NCBI GenBank assembly: GCA_025464695.1
Contig: JAODNQ010000198.1
Span: 1 to 14,669, forward strand
DNA: 14,669 nt
Origin: Frankiales bacterium
GTDB lineage: Bacteria > Actinomycetota > Actinomycetes > Mycobacteriales > SCTD01
Reading direction: 5' to 3'
In this document: positions 6,324 to 13,229 of the stretch, in pieces
Numbering within the stretch: the stretch's first letter is position 1
How the letters are laid out: each line of letters opens with the position of its first letter
Notes under the pieces: generated by a model
Databases searched by the model: none
What the model was told of the DNA's origin: nothing
What the model saw: only the letters and a program-made list of their open reading frames with translations
Translations under genes and position numbers: made by a program

Positions 6324-6970
6324 CGGCGCAGTCCGACGAGCGCGACGGCGCTGGCGACCAGCACCGGCACGCCGGGGGGCGACACCGGCACGAGGGCCAG
6401 CGCCAGGCCCGCTCCGGCCAGCGCCAGGCCCACCCGGGAGCGGTCGCGCAGCTCCGCCAGCAGCAGGGCGAGGAAGAACGTGGGGAAGACGGCGTCGAGG
6501 CCGAGCGCCTGGACGTCGACCCCGACCCTGACGACGGCCAGCGTGGTGCCGGCCACCCAGGCCACGTACTGCGCGGCGCTGTGCCCGAACATCCAGGTGC
6601 GGTCGAACGTGCCGTCGCCGCGGGCTGCCATCGCCCACGAGCTGTCGACGACGGCCTGCCCCTGCACGGCCCGCCGCAGCCGGCCGCCCGGCAGCGACGG
6701 CCCGAGGGCCACGCCCATCGCGAGGAACCGGGAGTTCATCAGGGCAGCCGCCAGCACGGCCGACCCGACGCCGCCGCCGGCAGCCAGCACCGCGATCGAC
6801 GCGAACTGCGCGGAGCCGGCGTAGACCACGGCCGACATCACGACGGCGGCGACCGCGGGGACGCCGGCGCCGGTAGCGACCGCACCGAAGGAGAACGACA
6901 GCAGGAACGACGCCGCCGCGAAGGGGACGCCGTCGCGGAGGCCGGTGCGGAACCGGTCGGGCAGGGACAC
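6320..6970 (-). CDS. azlC: AzlC-type permease, large subunit of a branched-chain amino acid exporter
   Basis: A 216-aa polytopic membrane protein of the AzlC family. The N-terminal FRTGLRDGVPFAAASFLLSFSFG and VVMSAVVYAGSAQFASIAVLAAGGG are characteristic, as are AAALMNSRFLAMGVAL and the acidic/aromatic loop WAMAARGDGTFDRTWMFG. I count six to seven hydrophobic segments. It is followed by azlD with a 4-nt GTGA overlap, so the two form a two-gene operon. The GTG start at 6970 lies only 26 bp from the divergent epimerase gene, with CAGACT (6978-6983, - strand) 7 nt upstream. No clear Shine-Dalgarno is present, in keeping with a leaderless message. No regulator gene of the Lrp type is adjacent. Confidence 0.88.
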   Translation of the reverse strand: MSLPDRFRTGLRDGVPFAAASFLLSFSFGAVATGAGVPAVAAVVMSAVVYAGSAQFASIAVLAAGGGVGSAVLAAALMNSRFLAMGVALGPSLPGGRLRRAVQGQAVVDSSWAMAARGDGTFDRTWMFGHSAAQYVAWVAGTTLAVVRVGVDVQALGLDAVFPTFFLALLLAELRDRSRVGLALAGAGLALALVPVSPPGVPVLVASAVALVGLRR

Positions 6971-6977
6971 CCGCAGC

Positions 6978-6990
6978 AGTCTGACAGCCT
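6978..6990. promoter_or_regulatory. Back-to-back candidate -10 boxes of the azlC / epimerase divergent pair
   Basis: On the - strand CAGACT (6983 to 6978) lies 7 nt before the azlC GTG. On the + strand CAGCCT (6985-6990) lies 6 nt before the epimerase ATG. Only one base separates the two hexamers, and each putative -35 would fall in the opposite gene. No strong -35 is seen. Confidence 0.4.
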
Positions 6991-6996
6991 GCCCGC

Positions 6997-7890
6997 ATGC
7001 AGCCGTCGGGAGAGCAGCACGTCATCGAGGCCGGGTCCTACCGGGTGGTCGCCGTCGGGGTCGGGGGCGGGCTGCGGGAGGCGACGGTCGACGGGCGACC
7101 GCTGCTGGACGGGTCCGCCGTCGACGCGCTGGCCGACGGCGGCCGCGGGCAGGTGCTCGCGCCCTGGCCGAACCGGGTGCGCGACGGGAGGTGGACCTGG
7201 CAGGGGAAGACCTGCCAGCTCGCCCTGAACGAGGTGTCCAAGGGCAACGCCAGCCACGGGCTCGTCCGGTGGGCGCACTGGTCGGTGGCGGACCGGGGGC
7301 CCGACCGGGTGCTGCTGGCGACCCGGCTGGAGCCGCACCCGGGCTACCCGTGCCGGCTGGACCTCTCGATCGGCTACACCGTGCACCCTGAGACGGGCCT
7401 GTCGGTCCTCCTGCGGGCCACCGCCGTCGATGGGCCCGCGCCCGTGGCCCTCGGGATGCACCCCTACCTGGCCCCGCCGGACGGCGGCCTCGTCGACGGC
7501 TGCGTGCTGCACGCCCCGGCGGCGACCCGGGTCCTCGTCGACGACCGCTCCCTGCCCACCGGCCGGGCCGGCGTCGACGGCGTGCCCGAGGACCTGCGCG
7601 AGCCCGTGCTGCTCGGCGACCGCGTCCTCGACGTCGCCTACACCGACCGCGCCTCCTCCGAGGTGACGCTGTCCGCGGGCGGCCGCACCACCGTCCTGAC
7701 CACCGACAGCCCCTGGCTGCAGGTCTTCACCGGAGACACCCTGGCCGAGGGCCGACGTCGTCGGGGCCTGGCCGTCGAGCCGCTCACGGCCCCGGTCGAC
7801 GCCCTCAACAGCGGCGAGGCCGACGTGCTGCAGCCGGGGGAGACGCTGAGCCTCGCCTGGTCACTGCGGCAGGAGCCGACCGTCCGCTAG
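6997..7890 (+). CDS. Aldose 1-epimerase-family protein (GalM-like)
   Basis: A 297-aa beta-sandwich sugar mutarotase-like protein. Aldose 1-epimerases interconvert alpha and beta anomers of hexoses using a His acid and a Glu base. Here the sugar-binding APWPNR (N59, R60), NASHG (H87), GMHPY (H155, the expected catalytic His) and VEPLTAPVDAL (E261, the expected catalytic Glu) are all present and in order, so an active enzyme is likely. The length is normal. The ATG at 6997 begins close to the divergent azlC gene. Its last 30 bp overlap the end of the convergent ABC ATPase gene. The exact sugar is unknown; proximity to the glycan genes may be incidental. Confidence 0.9.
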   Translation: MQPSGEQHVIEAGSYRVVAVGVGGGLREATVDGRPLLDGSAVDALADGGRGQVLAPWPNRVRDGRWTWQGKTCQLALNEVSKGNASHGLVRWAHWSVADRGPDRVLLATRLEPHPGYPCRLDLSIGYTVHPETGLSVLLRATAVDGPAPVALGMHPYLAPPDGGLVDGCVLHAPAATRVLVDDRSLPTGRAGVDGVPEDLREPVLLGDRVLDVAYTDRASSEVTLSAGGRTTVLTTDSPWLQVFTGDTLAEGRRRRGLAVEPLTAPVDALNSGEADVLQPGETLSLAWSLRQEPTVR

Positions 7891-8358
7891 CAGCAGCAGG
7901 CGGTCGGCCGCCGCGTGCACGTCGGGGTCGGCTTTGGCCACGACGACCGCGGTCCGCTCCCGCAGCCGGCGCAGCAGCACGTGCCGCCCGAGGACGTCGA
8001 GGTAGCCGGTCGGCTCGTCGAGCAGCAGCACGGTCGACGGCGGGGTCGCCAGCACCCGGGCCAGCCTCACCCGCTGCCGCTCGCCGCCCGACAGCGTCCC
8101 CATCTCCTTCTCCGGCACCCGCATCCCGAGGGCGGCGAGGTCGGCAGGGTCGGCGAGGTCGCCGGCGACGTCGTCGCGCTCCCACTCCGTGCCGGGCGGC
8201 TGGTCGAGCAGGACGGCGTCGGGCCAGGCCTGGGCCAGGGCGCGGAGCAGGGTCGACGTGCCGGACCCGTCGTCGCCGTGGACGACGACCAGCTCTCCGG
8301 GACCGACGTCGAGGTCGGCGCCCCCGCCGAGCAGGCCGCGGGCGGAACGGCTGGGCAA
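7861..8358 (-). CDS. Short orphan ABC-type ATPase with a degenerate Walker A and H-loop
   Basis: A 165-aa ABC nucleotide-binding domain, shorter than the usual 210-250 aa. The Walker A region reads GDDGSGTST (28-36), so the invariant lysine is threonine (T34, codon ACG at 8259-8257). A Q-loop glutamine is likely at Q53. The signature LSGGERQR (89-96), Walker B VLLLDEPT (110-117) and a D-loop GYLD (118-121) are intact. The H-loop region reads VVVAKADPD, with no histidine at the expected place. The TTG start has GGAGG (8364-8368) 5 nt upstream and an in-frame TAG at 8388-8386, so a longer N-terminus is excluded and the A-loop aromatic residue is absent. No permease gene adjoins it. It may bind nucleotide without normal hydrolysis, or the gene may be decaying. 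Confidence 0.8.
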   Translation of the reverse strand: MPSRSARGLLGGGADLDVGPGELVVVHGDDGSGTSTLLRALAQAWPDAVLLDQPPGTEWERDDVAGDLADPADLAALGMRVPEKEMGTLSGGERQRVRLARVLATPPSTVLLLDEPTGYLDVLGRHVLLRRLRERTAVVVAKADPDVHAAADRLLLLADGRLLPQ

Positions 8359-8363
8359 CGCGG

Positions 8364-8368
8364 CCTCC
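8364..8368 (-). promoter_or_regulatory. Ribosome binding site GGAGG that fixes a TTG start
   Basis: On the - strand GGAGG lies 5 nt before the TTG at 8358. It supports the short N-terminus of the ABC ATPase and argues that the gene is translated. Confidence 0.65.
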
Positions 8369-8386
8369 GAGGGTCGTGGGGCCGCC

Positions 8387-8393
8387 TAGCCTG
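8387..8393. promoter_or_regulatory. Overlapping antiparallel candidate -10 boxes of the ABC ATPase / glycosylase pair
   Basis: The + strand TAGCCT (8387-8392) lies 7 nt before the GTG at 8400. The - strand reads CAGGCT (8393 to 8388), which would start an ABC ATPase message near 8381 with a leader long enough for the GGAGG site. The two hexamers share five base pairs. Confidence 0.4.
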
Positions 8394-8399
8394 GCACCC

Positions 8400-9311
8400 G
8401 TGGCCCCCGACTGCTCGACCGTCTGGCGGCCGCACCTCCCGGTCGACGTCGGCCGGACCCTGCGCCCGCTGCGCCGGGGGAGCGGCGACCCGACGTACCG
8501 GGTGGTCGACGGAGCGGTCTGGCGCACCACCCGCATGCCCACCGGGCCCGCCACCGTCCGGCTCACCCAGCGCGGGCTGCACGAGGTGCACGGCGACGCC
8601 TGGGGACCCGGTGCGGAGGAGGCCGTCGCGGGGCTGCCCGACCTGCTCGGCGCCCGGGACGACTGCGCGGACTTCGACCCCCGCCACCCCCTGCTGGTCG
8701 ACGCCCACGCCCGTCACCCCGGCGTCCGGGTCCCGCGCTCCGGGCGCGTGCTCGAGGCCCTGCTGCCGGCGGTGCTCGAGCAGAAGGTCACCGGCAAGGA
8801 GGCCTTCGCGGCGTTCCGGGTGCTGGTGCTCCGCTTCGGCTGCGCCGCCCCCGGGCCGGCGCCGGAGGGGATGGCCGTGCCGCCCGACGCCGCCACCTGG
8901 CGGCTGGTGCCGTCGTGGGAGTGGCACCGCGCCGGGGTCGACCCGAAGCGGATGCGCACCGCGCTGGCGTGCGCGCAGGTGGCGCACCGGCTCGAGGAGT
9001 GCGTGGGCATGACCGCGCCGGACGCCGAGCGGCGGCTGCGCGCGGTGCCCGGCGTCGGGCTGTGGACCTACGCCGAGGTCGGGCAGCGGGCCCTCGGCGA
9101 CGCCGACGCCGTCAGCGTCGGCGACTACCACCTGGCGGCGTCCGTCGGGTGGGCGCTGCTCGGGCGGCCGCTCGACGACGACGGCATGGTCGCGCTGCTG
9201 GAGGCCTGGCGGCCGCACCGCCACCGGGTCTGCCTGCTGATCGGCGCCTCCGGCTTCCGCAAGCCCCGCTTCGGCCCGCGGATGACCGTCCAGGACCACC
9301 GCCGCCACTAG
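8400..9311 (+). CDS. HhH-GPD DNA glycosylase, AlkA-like (3-methyladenine DNA glycosylase II family)
   Basis: A 303-aa base-excision repair enzyme. LEALLPAVLEQKVTGKEA (around E127) corresponds to the EQQVS-type helix of AlkA and its relatives. LRAVPGVGLWTYAEV is the helix-hairpin-helix, and D242 in VSVGDYHLA matches the catalytic aspartate of the HhH-GPD fold. The N-terminal 100 residues form the beta-rich domain usual in AlkA-type enzymes. It should remove alkylated bases from DNA. I prefer the GTG at 8400 to the in-frame GTG at 8376, because a -10-like TAGCCT lies between them, 7 nt before 8400, as at other leaderless starts here. It diverges from the degenerate ABC ATPase gene. The family is sure; the lesion range is not. 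Confidence 0.88.
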   Translation: MAPDCSTVWRPHLPVDVGRTLRPLRRGSGDPTYRVVDGAVWRTTRMPTGPATVRLTQRGLHEVHGDAWGPGAEEAVAGLPDLLGARDDCADFDPRHPLLVDAHARHPGVRVPRSGRVLEALLPAVLEQKVTGKEAFAAFRVLVLRFGCAAPGPAPEGMAVPPDAATWRLVPSWEWHRAGVDPKRMRTALACAQVAHRLEECVGMTAPDAERRLRAVPGVGLWTYAEVGQRALGDADAVSVGDYHLAASVGWALLGRPLDDDGMVALLEAWRPHRHRVCLLIGASGFRKPRFGPRMTVQDHRRH

Positions 9312-9339
9312 GTCGCGGGTCCCGGGGCACACCGCTCCC

Positions 9340-9504
9340 ATGACTGCTGTCGTCTCGATCGTCGTGGTGCTCGTCGGCGCCGTCCTGCTCTACCTGCTGT
9401 TCGCGTTCGGGGTGTTCGGCGCCGGCCTGGCCCGCAGCCGCAACGCGGACCAGGACGGCCGCCGGGCGCAGCCCCCCGGACGGACGCCGCGCCCGAGGCG
9501 GTAG
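9340..9504 (+). CDS. 54-aa single-pass membrane protein, unknown function
   Basis: A small ORF of 54 aa. It begins at ATG with MTAVVSIVVVLVGAVLLYLL followed by FAFGVFGAGLA, a single long hydrophobic segment (about residues 3-31). The tail is hydrophilic and basic: RSRNADQDGRRAQPPGRTPR, then PRR. This looks like an N-terminal membrane anchor with a disordered basic cytoplasmic tail. It lies 28 bp after the glycosylase gene and ends 6 bp before the convergent end of fbiB. I do not recognise a family. No ribosome binding site is evident, so it may be co-transcribed with the glycosylase gene. Confidence 0.5.
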   Translation: MTAVVSIVVVLVGAVLLYLLFAFGVFGAGLARSRNADQDGRRAQPPGRTPRPRR

Positions 9505-9510
9505 GCAGCC

Positions 9511-10806
9511 TCAGCGCTCGAGCAGGAACGCCTCGACGTCGCGGGGCTCGCGCGCGGCGGCAGGGACAGCGGGGTGCCCGACGGCGACCGCCCCGAGCGG
9601 CTCCCAGTCGTCCGGCAGGTCGAGGACCCGGCGGACGACGTCGGGGCAGAACAGCGTGCTGCTCACCCAGGCGCTGCCGAGGCCCTCGGCGGCCAGCTGC
9701 ACGAGCAGGTTCTGCACGCCGGCCCCCCCGCTGACGACGAACATCCGCTCCTCCGCGCCGGTGCGGCGGGCGTCCGGATAGGCGTGCGCGCCGTCGCGGA
9801 CCAGGCAGGGGACGACCAGCACGGGAGCCGACCGGAGGACGTCGCCCCGGTGCAGGCGGCGCTCGACCTGCTCCTCGGTGAACCCGTCGGCGCGCAGGTC
9901 CTGCTCCCAGGCGTCGCGCATCGCGTCCAGCAGCTGCTCCCGGCGCTCGTGCAGCAGCACGAACCGCCAGGGGGTGGTGTGGTGCGGCGCCGGCGCGGTC
10001 AGGGCCGCGGCCAGGCTGCGCCGGACGGCGTCGTCGTCGACGGCGTCGTCGGTGAAGGCGCGCACCGTGCGGCGCAGGGCGAGGGTGCTGCGGTGCGCCT
10101 CCTGCGTGCCGAGCGTGAACCAGTCCTGGGACGGCGGGCGGACGAGAGCGGCGGCGCTCCGCCCGTCGTCCGGCAGGGCCAGGCCCCGCACGACCGCGAC
10201 GGGCACGCCGTCGCTCTTGCCCTTCACCAGCTCGGCGGCCGAGGCCAGCTCGTCGGCGACGGCGATCTCGGTGACGCCGAGCACCTGCCCGAACGTGTCC
10301 TCGGTGCCTCTCGCGTCGCGCAGCGGGGCGAGCCCGGCGACGCCGATCGCCTGGTCGACCTGGCCCTGCCGCCAGGGCCGGCCGAGGGTGTCGGACACGA
10401 CGACGGCGACGTCGGCGCCGAGCTCGGCGAAGCGCTGCCGCAGCCCGCCCGCGCTCGCGTCCGCGTCGAGCGGCAGCAGGGCGACCTCGTCGACCCGGAC
10501 GTTGCTGGCGTCCACGCCGGCAGCCGCGAGCACCAGCCCTGCGCGCGTCCGGGCGATCGTCGTGGTGCCGCGCCGGGCCACGACGTCGACGGTCTCGGCC
10601 TCGACGGCGGCCAGCCGCACCTGCTCGCGGTCGGCGCCCGGAGGCACCTGCACCAGCCGCCCCTCGGCCTTGCTGACGACCTTGCTGGTCACCACGACGA
10701 CGTCGCCGTCCTGCAGCGCGAAGCGCTCGGCGACCAGGGCCGCGACGTCGTCGCCGGGGCGGACGTCGGGCATCCCCTCGACGGGGAGGACGGAGAAGCC
10801 GGTCAC
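9511..10806 (-). CDS. fbiB: F420-0:gamma-glutamyl ligase / dehydro-F420-0 reductase, two-domain
   Basis: A 431-aa protein with the two domains of actinobacterial FbiB. The N-terminal CofE domain (about 1-245) adds glutamates to F420-0 using [43 protein letters not shown] and [17 protein letters not shown] are typical. The C-terminal nitroreductase-like domain (about 250-431) binds FMN and in mycobacteria reduces dehydro-F420-0; [25 protein letters not shown] and [20 protein letters not shown] are conserved FbiB sequence. The length is close to the family norm of about 450. The GTG start at 10806 overlaps the fbiA stop as GTGA; a longer open frame running upstream to 11466 overlaps fbiA and is discarded. 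Translation is probably coupled to fbiA. Confidence 0.96.
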   Translation of the reverse strand: MTGFSVLPVEGMPDVRPGDDVAALVAERFALQDGDVVVVTSKVVSKAEGRLVQVPPGADREQVRLAAVEAETVDVVARRGTTTIARTRAGLVLAAAGVDASNVRVDEVALLPLDADASAGGLRQRFAELGADVAVVVSDTLGRPWRQGQVDQAIGVAGLAPLRDARGTEDTFGQVLGVTEIAVADELASAAELVKGKSDGVPVAVVRGLALPDDGRSAAALVRPPSQDWFTLGTQEAHRSTLALRRTVRAFTDDAVDDDAVRRSLAAALTAPAPHHTTPWRFVLLHERREQLLDAMRDAWEQDLRADGFTEEQVERRLHRGDVLRSAPVLVVPCLVRDGAHAYPDARRTGAEERMFVVSGGAGVQNLLVQLAAEGLGSAWVSSTLFCPDVVRRVLDLPDDWEPLGAVAVGHPAVPAAAREPRDVEAFLLER

Positions 10807-11726
10807 GCCATGTCGAGCAGGGCCCGCGCCATCGCCGTCGTCGCCGCGAGGTCGGTCATGAGCAGCGGCACCGACCGGACCTCGACGTCGGGCACCGTCG
10901 TCCCGGCGTCGGCGGTGTCGACCAGCCAGCCGTCGAGCAGGGTGCCGCCGTAGTGCCGCCCCACGGCCTGCGCGCTGGTCTCGACGCCGATCGCGTCCAG
11001 GCAGGCGTCGGCCATGCCGCGCACCGGGGCGCCGCCGACGATCGGGCTGACACCGAGCACGGTCTTGTCGCTGAGGGCGGCCTTGATGCCGGGCACCTGC
11101 AGGATCGTGCCGATGCTCACGACGGGGTTGCTGGGCGGCAGCACCACGAGGTCGGCCTGCTCGATCGCCTCGAGCACGCCGGGCGCGGGCTGGGCGGTCT
11201 CGGCGCCGACGTAGGCGAACGCGTGGGCCTTCAGGGACGCGCGGTGCCGCACCCACCACTCCTGGAAGTGGATGACCTTGCGGGCACCGTCGACCTCGAC
11301 GAGCACGTGGGTCTCGAACCGGTCGTCGGTCATCGGGATCAGCCGCGCGCCGGGCTGCCACCGGTCGCACAGGGCGGCCGTCACCTGGCTGAGCGGGAAG
11401 CCCGCCGCGGTCATCTGTGCGCGCACCAGGTGGGTGGCGAGGTCGCGGTCGCCGAGACCGAACCACGCCGTCGGCACGCCGTAGGCCTCGAGCTCGGCCT
11501 TGGCGTGGAAGGTCTCGTCCTCGCGGCCCCAGCCGCGCTCCTCGTCGATGCCGCCGCCGAGGGTGTACATGACGGTGTCGAGGTCGGGGCAGACGCGCAG
11601 CCCGTAGAGCGTGAGGTCGTCGCCGGTGTTCACGACCACGGTCAGGTCCGCCTCGGGGACCGCCGCCTTCAGCCCGCGCAGGAAGCGCGCTCCGCCGATG
11701 CCCCCTGCGAGCGCCACGATCCTCAT
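10803..11726 (-). CDS. fbiA: 2-phospho-L-lactate (or phosphoenolpyruvate-derived) transferase to Fo
   Basis: A 307-aa CofD/FbiA enzyme that joins the guanylylated three-carbon acid to the deazaflavin Fo, forming F420-0 or its dehydro form. It carries the N-terminal [14 protein letters not shown] nucleotide-binding loop, [50 protein letters not shown] and [19 protein letters not shown], all in the family order. Length is normal. The ATG at 11726 is only 17 bp from the divergent membrane acyltransferase gene and has no Shine-Dalgarno; AAGACT on the - strand lies 6 nt upstream, suggesting a leaderless message. fbiB follows with a 4-nt overlap. FbiD, the guanylyltransferase that feeds this step, is not in the window. 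Confidence 0.96.
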   Translation of the reverse strand: MRIVALAGGIGGARFLRGLKAAVPEADLTVVVNTGDDLTLYGLRVCPDLDTVMYTLGGGIDEERGWGREDETFHAKAELEAYGVPTAWFGLGDRDLATHLVRAQMTAAGFPLSQVTAALCDRWQPGARLIPMTDDRFETHVLVEVDGARKVIHFQEWWVRHRASLKAHAFAYVGAETAQPAPGVLEAIEQADLVVLPPSNPVVSIGTILQVPGIKAALSDKTVLGVSPIVGGAPVRGMADACLDAIGVETSAQAVGRHYGGTLLDGWLVDTADAGTTVPDVEVRSVPLLMTDLAATTAMARALLDMA

Positions 11727-11731
11727 GCGGG

Positions 11732-11738
11732 CAGTCTT
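11732..11738. promoter_or_regulatory. Overlapping antiparallel candidate -10 boxes of the fbiA / acyltransferase pair
   Basis: The + strand CAGTCT (11732-11737) lies 6 nt before the GTG at 11744. The - strand AAGACT (11738 to 11733) lies 6 nt before the fbiA ATG at 11726. The two share five base pairs, so the whole 17-bp spacer is used by both genes. No clear -35 is visible on either strand. Confidence 0.42.
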
Positions 11739-11743
11739 GCAGC

Positions 11744-12838
11744 GTGGCCGTCCAGGAGCAGCAGCAGCGGTCCCGGCTGAGCGGGGTCGACGTCGCGCGG
11801 GGCGTCGCGCTGCTCGGGATGATGGCCGTGCACGTGTTCCCGGAGGAGCGGCCGGACGGGTCGACGTCGCTGGTGCACGTCCTGGTGAGCGGCCGGGCGG
11901 CGGCGCTGTTCGCGGTGCTCGCCGGCGTCGGGCTGGCCCTGCTGACCCGCCGGGAGGCACCCGGGCAGCGGACCTCGGTCGCCCTGCGCGCCCTCGTCGT
12001 CGCCTTCGTGGGGCTCGTCCTCGGTGCGGTCGACTCCGGCCTCGCGGTGATCCTCGCCTACTACGGCGTGCTGTTCCTCGTGGCGCTGCCGCTGCTGCGG
12101 CTGCCCGCCCGGGTGCTGGCCGCGGCGTCGCTGGCGTTCGCCCTGCTCGGGCCGCTGCTGTCGTTCGCGCTGCGCCCCTCCCTGCCGCCGCGGGCACCGG
12201 GCAACCCCACGGTCGACCTGCTGCTGCTCCACCCGTGGCAGCTGGTCACGACGCTGCTGGTCACCGGCTACTACCCGGTGCTCTGCTGGGGCGCGTACCT
12301 CTGCGCGGGCCTCGCGGTGGGGCGGCTGGACCTGCGCTCGCGGGTCGTGCAGGTGCGCCTCGCCCTGGGCGGGGCGGTGCTGGCTGCCGCTGCGTCGGCC
12401 GCCTCCTGGCTGCTGCTGGACCTGCGTGGCGCCGACGCGATCGCCGCCACCGACCCGTCGCGCGGGCTCGGCGACAACCAGTTCGGCAACGTCCCGACGT
12501 CGACCCCCTGGTGGCTGGCCGTCGACGCCCCGCACGCCTCGACCCCGCCCGACCTGCTGCTCACCACCGGCACGTCCCTGCTCGTCCTGGGGCTCGCCCT
12601 GCTGGTCTGCACGCGGCCGGTCGTGGCGCGGCTGCTCCGGCCGCTCGCCGCCGCCGGGTCGATGACGCTGACGCTGTACGTGGTGCACGTCGTCGTCGTG
12701 GCGGCGACCTCGGGAGGGTCCCCGGCCCTGCTGTGGTCCGTGCAGGTGGTCGCGTTCTGGCTGTTCGCCGTCGGGTGGCTGCGGCTGTTCCCGCGCGGGC
12801 CGCTCGAGACGGTCGTGGCGGAGGCGTCCCGACGCTAG
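11744..12838 (+). CDS. Polytopic membrane protein, HGSNAT/DUF418-like acyltransferase
   Basis: A 364-aa protein with about eight to ten hydrophobic segments. The N-terminus [20 protein letters not shown] (residues 11-30) is the characteristic first helix of bacterial proteins related to heparan-alpha-glucosaminide N-acetyltransferase and DUF418; H30 matches the conserved histidine after it. [23 protein letters not shown] and the C-terminal [13 protein letters not shown] fit the same group. Such proteins are thought to carry acyl groups across the membrane onto sugars, but bacterial members are poorly studied. The GTG start has no Shine-Dalgarno and lies 6 nt after a -10-like CAGTCT. It diverges from fbiA and ends in a TAG that shares a CTAG with the convergent VOC gene. 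Confidence 0.8.
   Translation: MAVQEQQQRSRLSGVDVARGVALLGMMAVHVFPEERPDGSTSLVHVLVSGRAAALFAVLAGVGLALLTRREAPGQRTSVALRALVVAFVGLVLGAVDSGLAVILAYYGVLFLVALPLLRLPARVLAAASLAFALLGPLLSFALRPSLPPRAPGNPTVDLLLLHPWQLVTTLLVTGYYPVLCWGAYLCAGLAVGRLDLRSRVVQVRLALGGAVLAAAASAASWLLLDLRGADAIAATDPSRGLGDNQFGNVPTSTPWWLAVDAPHASTPPDLLLTTGTSLLVLGLALLVCTRPVVARLLRPLAAAGSMTLTLYVVHVVVVAATSGGSPALLWSVQVVAFWLFAVGWLRLFPRGPLETVVAEASRR
12835..12838. other. Shared CTAG giving stop codons on both strands
   Basis: CTAG is its own reverse complement, so one tetranucleotide ends the + strand membrane protein and the - strand VOC gene. No room is left for a terminator between them. Confidence 0.8.
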
Positions 12839-13197
12839 AGCGGCTCGAGGAACTCCAGGCGGTTGCCGTACGGGTCGGCGGCGTAGAAGCGGCGGTGGCC
12901 CGGGAAGGCGTCGTCCCAGAGCACCTCGCAGCCCGCCTGCGCCAGCTGCTCCGCGAGGGCGTCCAGGCCGTCGACGAGCACGCCGGGGTGCGCCTTGCGC
13001 GCCGGCACGAACGCCTCCTCGACGCCGAGGTGGACCTCCCAGCCGCCGCCGCGGAACCAGCAGCCGCCCCGGGCCGCGAGCACCGGCGGCTTCTCCAGCT
13101 CGGTCATCCCGAGGACGCCGCCGTAGAAGGCGCGGGCCTCGTCCTCCGTGCCGGGAGGGAGGGCGAGCTGGACGTGGTGCAGGCCGCGGAAGGTCAT
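12835..13197 (-). CDS. VOC / glyoxalase-bleomycin resistance family protein
   Basis: A 120-aa vicinal oxygen chelate protein made of two beta-alpha-beta-beta-beta modules. It starts MTFRGLHHVQLALPPGTED, a typical first strand with H8 as a metal-ligand candidate. AHPGVLVDGLDALAEQL opens the second module (H70), and FYAADPYGNRLEFLEP (E115) is the usual C-terminal signature. Family members are lyases, dioxygenases, isomerases or binding proteins, so the reaction is open. The ATG at 13197 has CAGACT (13204-13209, - strand) 6 nt upstream and no Shine-Dalgarno. It lies 32 bp downstream of the dehydrogenase gene on the same strand. Its TAG is complementary to the TAG of the convergent gene. Confidence 0.88.
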   Translation of the reverse strand: MTFRGLHHVQLALPPGTEDEARAFYGGVLGMTELEKPPVLAARGGCWFRGGGWEVHLGVEEAFVPARKAHPGVLVDGLDALAEQLAQAGCEVLWDDAFPGHRRFYAADPYGNRLEFLEPL

Positions 13198-13203
13198 GGA
13201 GCG

Positions 13204-13209
13204 AGTCTG
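13204..13209 (-). promoter_or_regulatory. Candidate -10 box CAGACT for the VOC-family gene
   Basis: CAGACT on the - strand ends 6 nt before the ATG at 13197. This is the same hexamer and nearly the same spacing as before azlC. Confidence 0.35.
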
Positions 13210-13229
13210 CCGCCGGCCCGCGCGCCGGG

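Noticed and set aside
6324..7025. Upstream extension of the azlD frame
   Set aside because: It overlaps azlC and the divergent spacer and has no membrane-protein character; the GTG at 6323 is the natural start.
8376..8399. Longer start for the DNA glycosylase at GTG 8376
   Set aside because: The extra residues MGPPSLAP have no support, and the candidate -10 TAGCCT would fall inside them; the GTG at 8400 fits the leaderless pattern.
10807..11466. Upstream extension of the fbiB frame
   Set aside because: It lies inside fbiA in a different frame; FbiB homology starts at the GTG at 10806, which overlaps the fbiA stop.
11727..12197. Upstream extension of the fbiA frame on the - strand
   Set aside because: It runs antisense through the acyltransferase-like gene and is Arg/Ala-rich. 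FbiA begins at the ATG at 11726.
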